The translations under genes were made by a program, and so were the position numbers. DNA of 64,000 nt from Macrobrachium rosenbergii (Eukaryota; Arthropoda; Malacostraca; Decapoda; Palaemonidae): positions 45,329,125 to 45,393,124 of the forward strand of contig NC_089783.1 in the NCBI RefSeq assembly GCF_040412425.1, written 5' to 3'. This document shows, in pieces, positions 36,585 through 51,134 of the stretch (position 1 is the first letter of the stretch; each line of letters starts with the position of its first letter). A model generated the notes under the pieces. The model had not been told where the DNA came from. It saw only the letters and a list, made by a program, of their open reading frames with translations, and made no database searches.

Positions 36585-36656
<72 letters not shown>
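36205..36656. repeat. Three tandem units of about 148 bp, each ending in (GA)n
   Basis: Each unit has CTTTCGAACATCTTCC, GGTTTACTAGCTCACAA and CACATTCATA, then a GA array (36294-36357, 36443-36505, 36589-36656). The non-array portions of units 2 and 3 are nearly identical. Unit 1 is more diverged, which places it as the older copy. Confidence 0.95.
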
Positions 36657-36660
<4 letters not shown>

Positions 36661-36960
36661 ATGAAAGCTTCCTCTCAGACAGCCTGGGTAACGCAGTCCC
36701 GGAGAGACCTTTTATTCAACTCCAAATCCAGGTTTTCTCTGCCATTTAGACTTCACGGAGGACGAAGTTAATCATTCGGGCAAACAACACGAGTAAATGG
36801 GCATTCATGTGTTGTATTTGCATAAGAATCATTCATCAAGCCATTCAGTTTCAGGCCGGCAATTAAAACTTCCCCGCTGCTGCCAAAACCGCGCGCCGTT
36901 GCGATGGGGCCCGAAACGTTTCATTCAGAATCTCGTTCAAAATTTCATTTAAAAAACTCG
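36657..36960 (+). repeat. Diverged duplicated block Y, copy 1
   Basis: AGTTAATCATTCGGGCAAAC, GAGTAAATGGGCATTCATGT, GGCAATTAAAACTTCCCC and GCTGCCAAAACCGC align in order with 38640-38950. Both blocks begin right after a GA array. GC-richer than the surroundings; no credible coding frame. Confidence 0.8.
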
Positions 36961-37586
36961 GCATCTTAATCAAGACGTCCTTTTAGCTGCTTCAGCATGT
37001 GGCGAAATTAACGTGGTTTCCGGAATAACAAAAAATAACCTTTCACTATTTTTTACCTCAAATTTTAGAGTTACGCTGTTCTGTTGCATGTGCTGAGGTA
37101 TTGGACTCTGGCGCATTTCACAATTACTTTTGAGGTATGAGTAATTCGTATAGATTTACAATCTTCACTAATGAATTATAAGTGAGAATACATTATACGT
37201 TTCCTATTTGTAGTATTTTTTTTAGGCTTGCGTAGAAATATTTGAGTTCGTCCGCTCAACTATGCTTGCATGGCAGTTTCAATTTGTTTTTCACTAAAAA
37301 TGCATTGCTAGTTTATTAGGTTTTCCTTAACTTCGAAGTAAAAAAACGTTTATTTCGTCATTTTGACAGTAATTTACATAATTTTCTTTAGACTTGGCAA
37401 ATTCCCCAACGATTTTAGTTTTGTAACGAATACATATTTCTCCACTTTTTCTTCTTACTTGAAAACCCGTTCTATCTCTGTCTCAGATACAAGGTTGAAA
37501 ATAGGCAGTTTCCATCATCACACATTCCCTTTGCCCCAAGGCGGCACCGGAGTCATATCTTCCTGTTTTGAACCGCATGTCCATAA

Positions 37587-37590
<4 letters not shown>
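36961..37590. other. No gene seen
   Basis: AT-rich; no recognisable gene. Confidence 0.5.

Positions 37591-37630
<40 letters not shown>
37591..37630. repeat. (CT)n microsatellite
   Basis: About 20 CT units. Confidence 0.95.
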
Positions 37631-37633
<3 letters not shown>

Positions 37634-37911
37634 TTGGTCAGAGGCTGCTTATGTGTTGAACGTCACTTTTTGATACCCTACATTTAAAAAAAAAATTCAT
37701 ATTTAAGGTCTCTTAGGAATTTAAATATATCGTATCTTTTTGACATTTAAAATCATCCTAATGGAGAATTTATTGGCGAATATCTCCGTAAGAAACAACT
37801 ATATTGCATGCTGTATGTATCTCGAGGTTACATTCAGTTCATAATGATTCTATCTGGTACCGTTAAGTTTGTCTTAAACTGTAGTTTTGGAGTAGGACAA
37901 GGAGTACGTGA

Positions 37912-38163
37912 TAAACCCGGATGTCTTTCCGGTAGCATTTTCCCGAGACGTAACCGACTACCGGGACCTTTCCCTGAAAAAACCCGGACGCCATATCTTA
38001 AAAACTAACCATAGAATTTTCTTGAAAATAATCTCACTATGTTTCCCACACCCAAATTCCTCCGAAATTCTTGATCCAACCTAACCTACCCTAACCTAAC
38101 CTAACCTAGGGGCATAACAAAAAAACCGAGGCTGGTGCAATACTAGCACACATCTCAGGAATT
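37912..38163 (-). repeat. Dispersed repeat Z with embedded telomere-type tract, copy 1
   Basis: Reverse complement of 51688-51911. Shared blocks include GCATTTTCCCGAGA, GGACCTTTCCCTGAAAAAA, ACGCCATATCTTAAAAA, CCATAGAATTTTCTTGAAAA and GTGCAATACTAGCA...ATCTCAGGA. Between them lies a short (CCTAA)n tract at 38078-38108, complementary to the arthropod telomeric TTAGG. Finding the tract at the same internal position in both copies means it belongs to the repeat and is not a chromosome end. Confidence 0.9.
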
Positions 38164-38485
38164 TGCCGCCCGGTACGTTGGGAGATTTGACGGTATATAT
38201 GATAAAGAAATACCAATCTTCGCAAAGCACCGATGTCCTCATCCTCGCAGTCAAAGGAAACAAAGTTCAAGCTATTAACCAAGAATTTACAGAGACTAAT
38301 ACTTGGCTTGGAACCGACGCCATAAGAAAATTATAGTGGAATTTTTCATATTCTTTTATGCGTCAAGTAATGTTCTAGGAGACAGCCATACCATATCATG
38401 CTTCTTACTTATTAAAGGATAATTTGGAAATAGTTTTTCCAGTTGTTTTTACTTACACCTACTTGAAAAACACATACAGATATAT
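38164..38485. other. No gene seen
   Basis: No recognisable gene or shared repeat. Confidence 0.5.
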
Positions 38486-38955
<470 letters not shown>

Positions 38956-39101
38956 AACTCGTGAAAGAATTATCGTCGTTTCTTCCCTCGAGAAAAAATG
39001 TGGTCTCTTCCAGTTCCTGTCTTTAGGTTTCCACGCAGCAATTCGCCTTTTATTTCTTGCAAGCTCGAAATGTCGTGAAAAGATCACACAAAGGGAAATT
39101 G

Positions 39102-39105
<4 letters not shown>

Positions 39106-39180
<75 letters not shown>
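39106..39180. repeat. (GA)n microsatellite
   Basis: About 37 GA units. Confidence 0.97.
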
Positions 39181-39185
<5 letters not shown>

Positions 39186-40257
39186 GATGAAAACTGTTCA
39201 TGTTTTATCATTATTGAGGTTCGATGATTATTTTGTATAATAATCAGCATATGCTTTATTTATCTCAAGAAATCTTTAATGTGACTAATCGTAATAAATT
39301 GCAATGCATTTACGTATGTATGACTGTATGCATATATGTATGTGTCCTTCAGGAATGCGTTCAGCAATTATCATTCACCTATTTTTTTATTTTTATTCTC
39401 CTATATGGATGTCAGCATCATTCCCAAAAATTTTTCTTTTACACAAAATGTTTATGGTTTAAATCGTATACTCCGAAACTACAAGGACTATTAACAACAC
39501 TATCTTCCTTTTAGAAACTCTTAATAAACTTAATGTTAAAAATGCCCTTCCAGTCCCTCAGAACTTAACTAACCTTTATCCTTACTCAGCATCGTGTAAG
39601 AGTACCACTGAGCCCAAAATCATAGTCATTACTGGCATGTGACTGATAGCTAGCAGTCGAATCTAAATGATTTTGGTTAATATTTCAATTTAAAAAAGTC
39701 TGGAATAAGCACAGACCTCATTCCTTTCATACCAACGAACGGCTTCTGTATCATACAAATATGTTATCAAAAGAATTCCACCAGATATATATTAACCCTT
39801 TTGCTCAAGAATAGCAGCTACACCATAGAAATGGGATCCCAAAGTTACGAAGGAAATTATCTTTACGTTCACAGTTGCTCTAGACCTAAAACTGACAACT
39901 AAAATGACTATGCGTACCTTAGACAGATCTATTACATTAGTGAAAGGGCGAGTCAACACTAACCTCTACAGCAAGGTGACATGGTCTTGCCTTCCGAGCA
40001 GAGAGCTTCTCAACTAGAACGAAGACTGACGTGATGCTTCTGGAGAAAGAAAAAGAAAATTTAGGTTAACAAAGCAAAATTCATTTTCGTATATAGTTAT
40101 TTTCATTTCAGTCTACAAATTGAAATGTGGAAAATAGTCATTTCAGTAGCCACGGTCAGAGTACTCCTAACTCTGGTTTTACAAGTTCTCCATGTGACAA
40201 AAATCTCTGACAATAAACCTCTCTTAAGAGAAAATGCGTACATTTGAAAGTAATAAG

Positions 40258-40258
<1 letters not shown>
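39181..40258. other. No gene seen
   Basis: AT-rich DNA; a 96-codon plus frame has no recognisable motif. Confidence 0.5.

Positions 40259-40342
<84 letters not shown>
40259..40342. repeat. (TA)n microsatellite
   Basis: About 42 TA units. Confidence 0.97.
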
Positions 40343-40346
<4 letters not shown>

Positions 40347-40882
40347 AACAGAGCGATTACTGGAAAAGTTCTCGGCAAGATTTAACAAGAAATTGGACGT
40401 CCGATACAGATCAAGTTTCCAGTAAATCTGATGTTAGGGCTTACGTAAGCATGGTACTACTGCATCGCATCAGTTTAAGGTAAGCAGCTAGTTCTAGTAA
40501 GAATCTAAAGGGATCACAGGTTTCCTAAGTCAAATGAGAAAAAATCTCAAGATATTTTCAGAGCTTTGTATGGTATAAGGATACCATATTTCTCCTGAAA
40601 AGGTGATATCGCAATAAGTCAAAAATAAAAGCTTAACTGTTTTGGTCTGATATGTCCCCATTCAAAAGGCGGAAACGGATAAATTCAATGAAATTTAGAG
40701 AAGCCAGTCACATTACATAAGAACCCCTCCCCTGTTTCTACCATCCACATCTTTCCCTTCCTGTCCCCCATTCCTACCCACATTCCTGTTCCCGTTCCTG
40801 GCTCTGTATACAGATGGGAGAGGGAGGGGTGATATGGGTGATCTATGGTGGGCTGCAAACTGCAAACACAGAATTTGCTTAC
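40343..40882. other. No gene seen downstream of the exon candidate
   Basis: If the minus-strand exon at 40883-41008 is real, this would be its intron. No second exon of the family was recognised down to the window start on that strand. Confidence 0.4.
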
Positions 40883-41008
40883 TTTGTCAAATGCTTGGAT
40901 TTGTAATTTGAAGAAATTATCAAGTTTCTTTTGCTTTTTCCCCTCTACAGCTTTTTTTCTTGCTGCTTTTCTCTTCTCAGCCCCAGAAGGATGCTGCCGA
41001 CCACTCAT
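40883..41008 (-). CDS. Candidate 5' coding exon, ZMYM1/hAT-like N-terminus
   Basis: On the minus strand, a methionine at 41008 opens a 42-codon segment beginning MSGRQHPSGAEKRKAARKKA, followed by a lysine-rich stretch and KKLDNFFK. The pattern SGAxKRK, then a basic run, then a hydrophobic-aromatic KLDxFF patch is like the N-terminus of ZMYM1-like and hAT-transposase-derived proteins, as far as I recognise it; no zinc finger or transposase core is included. The segment ends exactly at a codon boundary before GTAAGC, a good 5' splice donor (phase 0). The same frame continues beyond the donor into low-quality sequence and also runs upstream to 41038, where TATCACTAG could be an acceptor. It could be an exon of a domesticated gene, a transposon relic, or chance. 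Confidence 0.35.
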
Positions 41009-42425
41009 ACTGCTTTCACAATCTAGTGATATAAACAAAATAAAACCATATCATTTTATCTATATACTGTACATGGGACATTGCACACTACACTTCCAAA
41101 AATCTTGAAACGATTAAAAGATCGAATATATCCCAAACCAAAACCAAATATGCCATCTTACGTTACATGACGCTTAATGTAGTTTAGGTTAGGTTAGGTT
41201 AGATTAATACTTCAACTTTCTGGATACGAAAGGCCACTAAATGGTGTTTGTAAGTTGTAACTTATTGAAATGAGGCGTAAATGAAATATATGTGAATGAG
41301 ATTGAGGAGATATAGAAGAATAAATTGAAAGACAAAGCGAATGAACAAAATAAAACAAGAGGAAAGAAAAATGTCAACAAAATGGCATGTGAAAAATAGT
41401 TCTTTGGATCTGTCATAGGCCTAAATGCGTATGTGCACAGAATTTCAGAAGGGCAGGGCTTCATTTGAATAAAAGGGCGTAGTACTTAACTAAAAAATAA
41501 ATTATATTAAAAAGTAACCGATGTGGATACTTGCCAAACGCCAATGAACCATAAACGTATAGCCTATAAATTGTCAATTGCTTTTAAAAGATACTTCGGT
41601 GTAGTACTAATAAAGATTAGGATATAACAATTTTGATAACCATCAATATGGCCTATGTATGTTATGCAGTGACTACTGACTTGTCACGAAGACCGAAGGT
41701 GTCCCGACCCCGGAACCATGCTCGTCTGCATGGTGAGTGAACTCTGCCTAGTTTAGCTGACATACTTTTTAATAACATTACACGTAACATTCACAAACTA
41801 AATTTACCTTGGGAGCTGCTTTGAAATGATGAAAATGATATTCACTATAATATTATCATCCACTGTTGACGAAATCTCTCCAACTTATAAAAACTACTGG
41901 TTTGAGCGTGTGTCGGGATGTTCATGGAGGCGTGTGTCAAGTGTCAACAAATTATGACATTCGGTAGAGATTTAAATTTTCATAACGTGACATGTGAAAA
42001 GTTTTATTCAATTATTAAATGAATAATAAAGTATAGAGTAAGCATGAAAATATTGACCACTATCAATCAAACACTGTGACTGACAGGTCATTAATTCATT
42101 TGTGAATTCAGTGATTACATGTCTCAGCTCTTAATTAAAGAAAATTGCCTTGTCTTAATATTTTTAACGGGTAACTATAATATGTTATGCATTATTCATA
42201 TTGTTCCAAATATGTTAAAAATAACTAATTTAAATTAATCCCTCTCTACACTTCAACTTATTTATATTTTTTGACACTTTGTTGGGTGAACAGTGACCTT
42301 ATAATAATTATATATATAAATATATATACATACAGATTTTTTCCTATCGCTGATTTGGAGGCTCCCCTAGAAAGCTTGGGGGGGAGCGAGGGCCCCTCAC
42401 TGGCCCCCCCAAACAAATGACACCC
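41009..42425. other. No firm gene; few repeats
   Basis: A short TTAGG-type run lies at 41182-41203. At 41718 the plus strand has ACCATG with a near-consensus splice donor GTGAGT following 15 bases after the ATG, an exon-like arrangement without further support. Otherwise AT-rich and free of shared repeats. Confidence 0.4.
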
Positions 42426-42426
42426 C

Positions 42427-42640
42427 TGTTTGGAGTATAATATGATTTCCAACATTACAATAACCTGTTCCATGCTTTGGAGTGTAATATGATTCCCAAC
42501 ATTACAATAACCTGCATGCCATGCTTTAGAGTTATAATATGATTCCCCACATTAAAATAACCTGTTCCATGCTTTGGAATATAATATGATTCCCCACATT
42601 ACAATAACCTTTTCCATGCTTTGGAGTATAACATTATTCC
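42427..42640. repeat. Tandem repeat, about 48-bp unit, about 4.5 copies
   Basis: TTGGAGTATAATATGATT and variants recur near 42429, 42476, 42526, 42574 and 42619. Each is followed by CCAACATTACAATAACCTG-type sequence and CCATGCTT. Confidence 0.93.
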
Positions 42641-43716
42641 CCACACAGCAACAACCCATCCTATGCTCTGATTGTATACAGAACACGAAAATAGATGTCA
42701 AACAAACGAATTCATTTTCAGAACATCGCCGAATCACAATTTGTATTACACCAACGTCGCCTAAATGGGTCACGGGAGAGTTTTAGCCTCATCCCTCATG
42801 AAGGGAGACGCGAACCTCGCGCATTAAAAGTTCGCAGAATCCTGTAGCCGAAAAAAAAAAAAAAAAAAAAGTGTCAGAAAACCAGATAACTCTAATTGGA
42901 TACCAATGGATCCAAGCCTCAAATTAATTAGTTCGGATGAGTATTTACAGAAGTCCCAGGTGGAGCTTTGCCTGCATTTATCACCCGTGAAATTGATTAG
43001 GAGTTCGAGGGGGTCATTTTAATCATCCAAATTTGATGTTTTGCTTTTTAAATATGTCAGTTTTTATTTTATAATATCTGTATTACGTGATCAAGAAAAA
43101 AAAAGCCCGTATGCAGTTTATACCACATCTATGATCAGCAGTTTTTATTATTCAATATGAAAAATTAATTGCGTCAAGTAAATAAACGAAATTTATTCTG
43201 GTTTCGATTGTTGACAGTATTGCAAGAATTTCCTGCCGATTTTGATGTCGATATACTTAAAATAAATTATAATTCCTGGAAATGGCAAGATCAAAGATTC
43301 TCCATCATACATGCTTTCTTTCAATACACAAAATACCACACAAATATTGTGACTGTGAATACATTTCCCCATAAATATTAAATTACAGGTGATAGCGCGC
43401 GTTTACCTTCTTTTCATTTCATTGTATCATAAGCAGTTAAAATCACCAACTCGTGGAATGAGCGGAAACTATCTATGTTGATATGCTTTACCTCCTTGGG
43501 AAAAAAGTCTTATGATTGCGACACAGACAATTTTATCATGTCTTTCACTGGAGCCACAGCTAAAAGTATTAAACTTATATGCCATGTTACTATTAGCTAG
43601 ACAGTCCCCAGTGTAGACTCTGGAGGTAATAGAGTACAAAAAGAAAGATAAAAACTACCTGGCGGATCATTCGAAAGGTATTTTACCAACAAGATGAGTT
43701 TAGAAACATGACAGAA
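42641..43716. other. No gene seen
   Basis: Poly-A at about 42851-42870. Short frames are not recognisable. Confidence 0.5.
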
Positions 43717-44098
43717 CAAGTAAAAAATGCGCCGAAGTTCCTTTCACGCAATCGAGTTTCCTGTACAGCCGCTACAGCGTATAATCAAGGCCACCGTAAA
43801 TAGATCTATCTTTCGGTGGTCTCGGTATAATGCTGTATGAACCGCTGCCCATGAAACTTTAACCACGGGCCGGTGGTGGCCTATCCTGTATCGTTGCCAG
43901 GAGCACGATTATGGCTAACTTGGTATGTTTGATGATTAGAGGGTGGATGATCAACACACCAGTTTGCAGCCCTTTAGCCTCAGTAGTTTTTAAGATCTGA
44001 GGGTGGAAAGAAAAAGTGCGGACAGAAAAAAGTGCGGACAGAATAAAGTGCGGACGGACAGACAAAGCGGCACAATAGTTTTCTTTTACAGAAAACTG
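43717..44098 (+). mobile_element. Hairpin-rich dispersed element, copy E (internal deletion)
   Basis: Matches copy D except that GGCTAACT joins directly to TGGTATGTTTGATG. The TTAACCTTAAATAAA block and the left arm of the long internal palindrome (about 50 bp) are missing, while the right arm remains. Ends with CACAATAGTTTTCTTTTACA and the hairpin. Precise loss of one palindrome arm is typical of deletion at a hairpin. Confidence 0.9.
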
Positions 44099-44682
44099 AA
44101 AAGTGTGAAGTATCATAATACGTGAAGGTCCCTTAACATAAGTGTTGCCGCGTGAGATCGTGAACAGCTAATTGAAGGTTCTGGATATGTCGATAATGAT
44201 ATCGATCAAAACATACCCTCGTCAGATACCAAAATGCTCATTCATCACATAATCAGGCGGCTATAAAGAATATCGCCAGGAAGAAATTTACGCAAATGAA
44301 TACGCGAAGAATTATTCACTAAAGAAAGAGATAACAACGTTCAACAATTATTTACCTCTACTGACACCGTTTTGCTCTCAAGTAATCGCCAGGTCAGTGA
44401 CGTTTTGAGTGGGCGTAAATGCAAAGGGGCAACGCAATAATTCTTGGCTAATTCATTCGACCAGCAATTAAAGGAGGGGTCGTAAATCATCTTCAAACTA
44501 TGAAGCCAAGTTCCGGAATTAAGCGAAGTTGTAAAGTTTGGTCGGAGACGCCAACCATCTCTCACGGAGTTTTGCTCCTCAGAAACTTCCGAGCTTTCAT
44601 TGGTGCTGTAATTCATCGGAGACGGCGCTGAGTATCTTTGAATATTCAGTGAAGACTAATCTACTCATTATCGAAGTAAAGA
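44099..44682. other. No gene seen
   Basis: A 91-codon minus frame has no recognisable domain. This non-repetitive spacer separates two copies of the same element. Confidence 0.45.
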
Positions 44683-45095
44683 CAGGTAAAAAAAATGCGC
44701 CGAAGTTTCTTTGGCGCAGTCGAGTTTTCTGTACAGCGTATAATACTGTATGAAACTCTCGATGCGCTGCAGTATGAAACAGCTGCTACGACCGGGTAGC
44801 GTAGCGCTCAGTTGCTCCCTAGATGCGGTCAAGCAAAGATGAGTCGGCGACGCCTCCGGAGTTGGACTAGGCGGTGCCAGATGCATGATCATGGCTAACT
44901 TTACCTTTAAATAAAATAAAAAATACTGAGGCATGAGGACTGCAATTTGGTATGTTCGATGATTGGAGGGTGGATGATCAGCATACCAAATTGCAGCCCT
45001 GTAGCCTCAGTAGTTTTCAAGATCTGAATGCGGACAGAAAAAGTGCGGACGGACAGACAAATAGCCATCTCAATAGCTTTCTTTTACAGAAAACT
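44683..45095 (+). mobile_element. Hairpin-rich dispersed element, copy F
   Basis: Left end AAAAAATGCGCCGAAGTTTC, internal palindrome intact with changes (ATACTGAGGCATGAGGACTG), right end AGCTTTCTTTTACAGAAAAC. The region of the second stem is replaced by diverged sequence (44750-44880), so it is a mosaic or diverged copy. Confidence 0.88.
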
Positions 45096-45219
45096 TAAAG
45101 GGAGAATTGAAAGAAAAATAAATCTCATTATAGAATTAATACCTGTCTGGTCGGTTTTAGAGGATCGTTCGGAAACACCTGTGTAGGACAATTATAGCGC
45201 AAATCTAGGGAAAGAGATC

Positions 45220-45220
<1 letters not shown>

Positions 45221-45282
<62 letters not shown>
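45221..45282. repeat. (GA)n microsatellite
   Basis: About 31 GA units. Confidence 0.97.
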
Positions 45283-47540
<2,258 letters not shown>

Positions 47541-47602
<62 letters not shown>

Positions 47603-47652
47603 CATACAGTATATGTATATGTGTATATATATATATTTTTTATTCATGTATC

Positions 47653-47711
<59 letters not shown>
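47541..47711. repeat. (TA)n microsatellite, two blocks
   Basis: TA blocks at 47541-47596 and 47658-47711, separated by TATG/TTTTAT-type sequence. Confidence 0.95.
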
Positions 47712-47713
<2 letters not shown>

Positions 47714-48085
47714 GTGCGTGTGTCTGTGCTTGTGCGTGCATATGCCTTAAAGTCCAAATAAGACTTTGAGTCCTTGTTATGCAGAGACAAGCCACGACAC
47801 CTATTCATTACGCGCTCAAGAAGGAGAAAGTTTTTATCTCACAGGTAAACACATCTGCAAATATTGTTCATTTTACTAGTACCTACATGAACTCACCAAC
47901 ACTGTTGAAAAGCACTTAATTGTTTTGATTTTAAATGTAATCAGTTTGTCACGATTTGTAATCTGTTATCTAGGGTTCTTCAAACACTTTTACTAAATGA
48001 ATCAGTCATCATTAACCACAGGCATTGTTTAGTGTCTCACGAATATTGTGTAACGAACTTAATGGTGCATACTACGCTGCGCTGC
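47712..48085. other. No gene seen
   Basis: No recognisable gene or shared repeat. Confidence 0.5.
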
Positions 48086-48500
48086 CCGTCATGTCTCCCC
48101 AACCCTCCCGATACTCTACCTACCCCGCCCCCACACTGGGCGGACAAACAGGTTTGCAGGAGGAGTATGGATGCGTCATGTATCCCCTACCCTCCCGATA
48201 CTCAACCTGCCCCGCCCCCACTCTGGGTGGACAAACAGGTTTGCAGGAGGAGGGTGGATGTGTCATGTCTCCCCTATCCTCCTGATCCCCTACCACGCCC
48301 CCAGCCTGGGCGGACAAATAGGTTTGCAGGAGGAGGGTGGATGTGTCATGTCTCCCCTACCCTCCAGATCACCTACCTACCCCTTCCACAGCCTGGGCGG
48401 ACAAACAGATTTGCAGGAGGAGGGTGGATGTGTCATGTCTCCCCTACCCTCTCGATCACCTACCTGCCCGGCTCACACCAGGGACGGACAAACAAGATCC
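48086..48500. repeat. GC-richer tandem repeat, 83-88-bp unit, about 4.7 copies
   Basis: GGACAAACAGGTTTGCAGGA and variants recur near 48141, 48229, 48312 and 48399, with a broken copy at about 48484. Each is preceded by CCCTACCCTCCCGATACTC-like and CACCTGGGCGG-like blocks. Several frames stay open across it because it is stop-poor. The varying unit lengths and simultaneous openness in three frames argue against a real protein. Confidence 0.93.
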
Positions 48501-49400
48501 ACTCGAATTTCATTATTATGGACGGATATTAATGAGTAATGGTCTGTTGTTTCCGGTAATGATCCATTGTCACATGGAAATGATTCATTTCCCTTTCAGA
48601 TATCTAAGGATCGGTGTAACCTTTTTATTTCTGGAAAACTCTTCTCGAAATGTTTGTTTTGAGTAGAGTGGTTTTGGCCATACGTACTGAAGATTCAAAG
48701 ATTTCGGTAATCGTTGTGTCACGACTATGCGTGATTTTCTTCAATGGAATGCTACGTAACCGTCGTTTCTTATCTTTGTAAAATTATTTATTTCTTCAAG
48801 AATTTTCCAAGATGCGTTCAACTTCGTTACTCCTTATTTGTTCTATTTAATTAAAGGGTTTTCATAGTAGCTCAGACACTAGAGGGAACGTTTTGAAGGC
48901 GAGTCATCCTCGGAAGTATCCTTCAGAATTAGTTAGATAATGATGAAGGGTTTTAAATAATTAATAAAAAATTGTCTATATGTACAAACAACTACGAAAA
49001 TTTCACCATATTGGAAACAATTGGAATTACATACTGTCAAAAGAACATTAAGAATTATAAAAATCTATGACAGTGTTCAAATAGAAATTACGTAAAAGAA
49101 GAAAAAAAAAAGTTGCTCTCGACAGATATCCAACTTATTGTTCTAGAATGCAGTCTTCCACAATAAACATTCGATGCTTTTAATTTTGCCGATAGCATTC
49201 GTGTTACATTAAACGGAAAACCCTTACTTAATAACAAATAATCTCGAACATTTGTTGCAGATATCGCAACTGTGTAAAAGTCGATGTTCTGACTGATTAA
49301 AAAGATGAAAGGAAAAAGTGGAGAATGTCAAGAGGAACAAATGAACCATACCACTTGAATATGTAGTATATAGTAATGTTGAATTAAAGACGCTACTAAC
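48501..49400. other. No gene seen
   Basis: AT-rich, no recognisable gene. Confidence 0.5.
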
Positions 49401-49616
49401 GATTTAGAAACAAACCTAAAATAGAATTGCACTTTAAAGAGTCATTCCAAACAGCTAGCACACGAAGGCTTGTTTATTTGTGTAACCTGCCATACGTGGA
49501 ATTTTTGCAGCGGGGGCTTAACGAAGTGTGTCTCTTACAGTAAATCAAGGGTTGTGAGATGAAAGACATGACAGGGGATGCTGGATTAAGCGACAGCCAT
49601 TAATCCCTAACGGCTC

Positions 49617-49668
<52 letters not shown>

Positions 49669-49712
49669 AGGGAATTCTGGATTAAGCGACAGCCATTAAT
49701 CCCTAACGGCTC

Positions 49713-49772
<60 letters not shown>

Positions 49773-49811
49773 AGGGAATTCTGGATTAAGTGACGGCTAT
49801 TAATCCCCAAC

Positions 49812-49873
<62 letters not shown>

Positions 49874-49923
49874 CTAAAAGGGAATGCTGGATTAAGTGAC
49901 GGCCATTAATCCCCAACGACTCG

Positions 49924-49974
<51 letters not shown>

Positions 49975-50028
49975 CTTAAAAAGAATGCTGGATTAAGTGA
50001 CAGCCATTAATCCCCAACGACTCGAAAC

Positions 50029-50089
<61 letters not shown>

Positions 50090-50170
50090 CTCCGTAGCTC
50101 TCGCCAAGGTTTTGCATGATGAGGAAAATCCCTGTCCGCAAAGACCCGGTAATGCTCTACGGGAGGAAAA
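49401..50170 (+). repeat. Segmental duplication, copy 1, with GA-unit expansion
   Basis: Homologous to 50820-51215: AGTCATTCCAAACAGC, GGCTTGTTTATTTGTGTAAC, GGCTTAACGAAGTGTGTCTC, AAGGGTTGTGAGATGAAAGA, then the GA block, then CCCTCCGTAGCTCTCG and TCTACGGGAGGA. In this copy the block GGATTAAGCGACAGCCATTA plus GA array is present in five serial versions, with GA arrays at 49621-49664, 49718-49768, 49815-49868, 49928-49971 and 50033-50087. The other copy has one. Confidence 0.93.
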
Positions 50171-50819
50171 TGGAGAAGCGAAGTATGAAGAGGGATTGTA
50201 ATGTGTATGGGAAAGGTGTCTATGCCAAAAGGGCACGGAAAACAGATTAAAAAATCGGAATTAATAGCGATTTATGAAGTCTGAGACAGTGCAAAGATTA
50301 CTATAAAATACATTGGTTCTTTGAGTTCATGGAAACCGAATGAGAAAAAAATATATCAAAAGTTTCAAAGTAAGGAAACAAGTAAGGTAAACGGAAATGG
50401 GGAAATGAAGGGAGGTAGGGAAAAAAGACAAGTAAATGTAAAAAAAAAAAAAGGAAATAAAATAGCTGAAAAAAATTGAAACCAGAGGGAAAATTCAGGT
50501 ACTGGTAAATGATCAAATTAGCGAAAAAAACTGGAAAATAGAATATTTAGAGCATAAGTGAAGCAAATACTTGAATTAAAGGGTCAAATATTATAGAGAA
50601 ACTAAAACATTTTAATTTTATCTAAAATAAAGAAAAATACTCTTATAGCGTAAACACTGTCTGCCTTATCCAATGCTATCACATTTTCTTTTCAAAATCC
50701 AACGCTCATTATCTCACATAACGCCTGTCTAAAACCCAGGGTTTCAAAAAAATGTTTTCTCCTCACTTTTACGTCTCAAATCTTTAAGAGTGAATTATAA
50801 ATTACGTAGTAATGACCAA
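50171..50819. other. No gene seen
   Basis: A-rich DNA between the duplicated segments; a T-rich minus frame is compositional. Confidence 0.5.
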
Positions 50820-51077
50820 TTAAAGACCGCTGAACAGTCTGGAGAGTTTAGAAACAGAGTGAAATCTGAAAGGAAACGGAATTTTAATCAGTCATTCCAA
50901 ACAGCCGAATCACGAAAGCTTGTTTATTTGTGTAACCTGCCGTACGCGGGATGACTGACTGGTCGAGTGGCTTTTGCAGCGGTGGCTTAACGAAGTGTGT
51001 CTCTTAAATCAAGGGTTGTGAGATGAAAGACATGAAAGGGAATGCTGGATTAAGCGGCGGCCATTAATCCCAAATGG

Positions 51078-51134
<57 letters not shown>

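Noticed and set aside
38078..38108. True telomere or chromosome end
   Set aside because: The tract is short, lies inside a dispersed repeat found again at 51.7 kb, and is flanked on both sides by ordinary sequence.
48032..48532. 166-codon proline/cysteine-rich repeat protein
   Set aside because: The tandem unit length varies (83-88 bp) and other frames are equally open, so a minisatellite explains it better.
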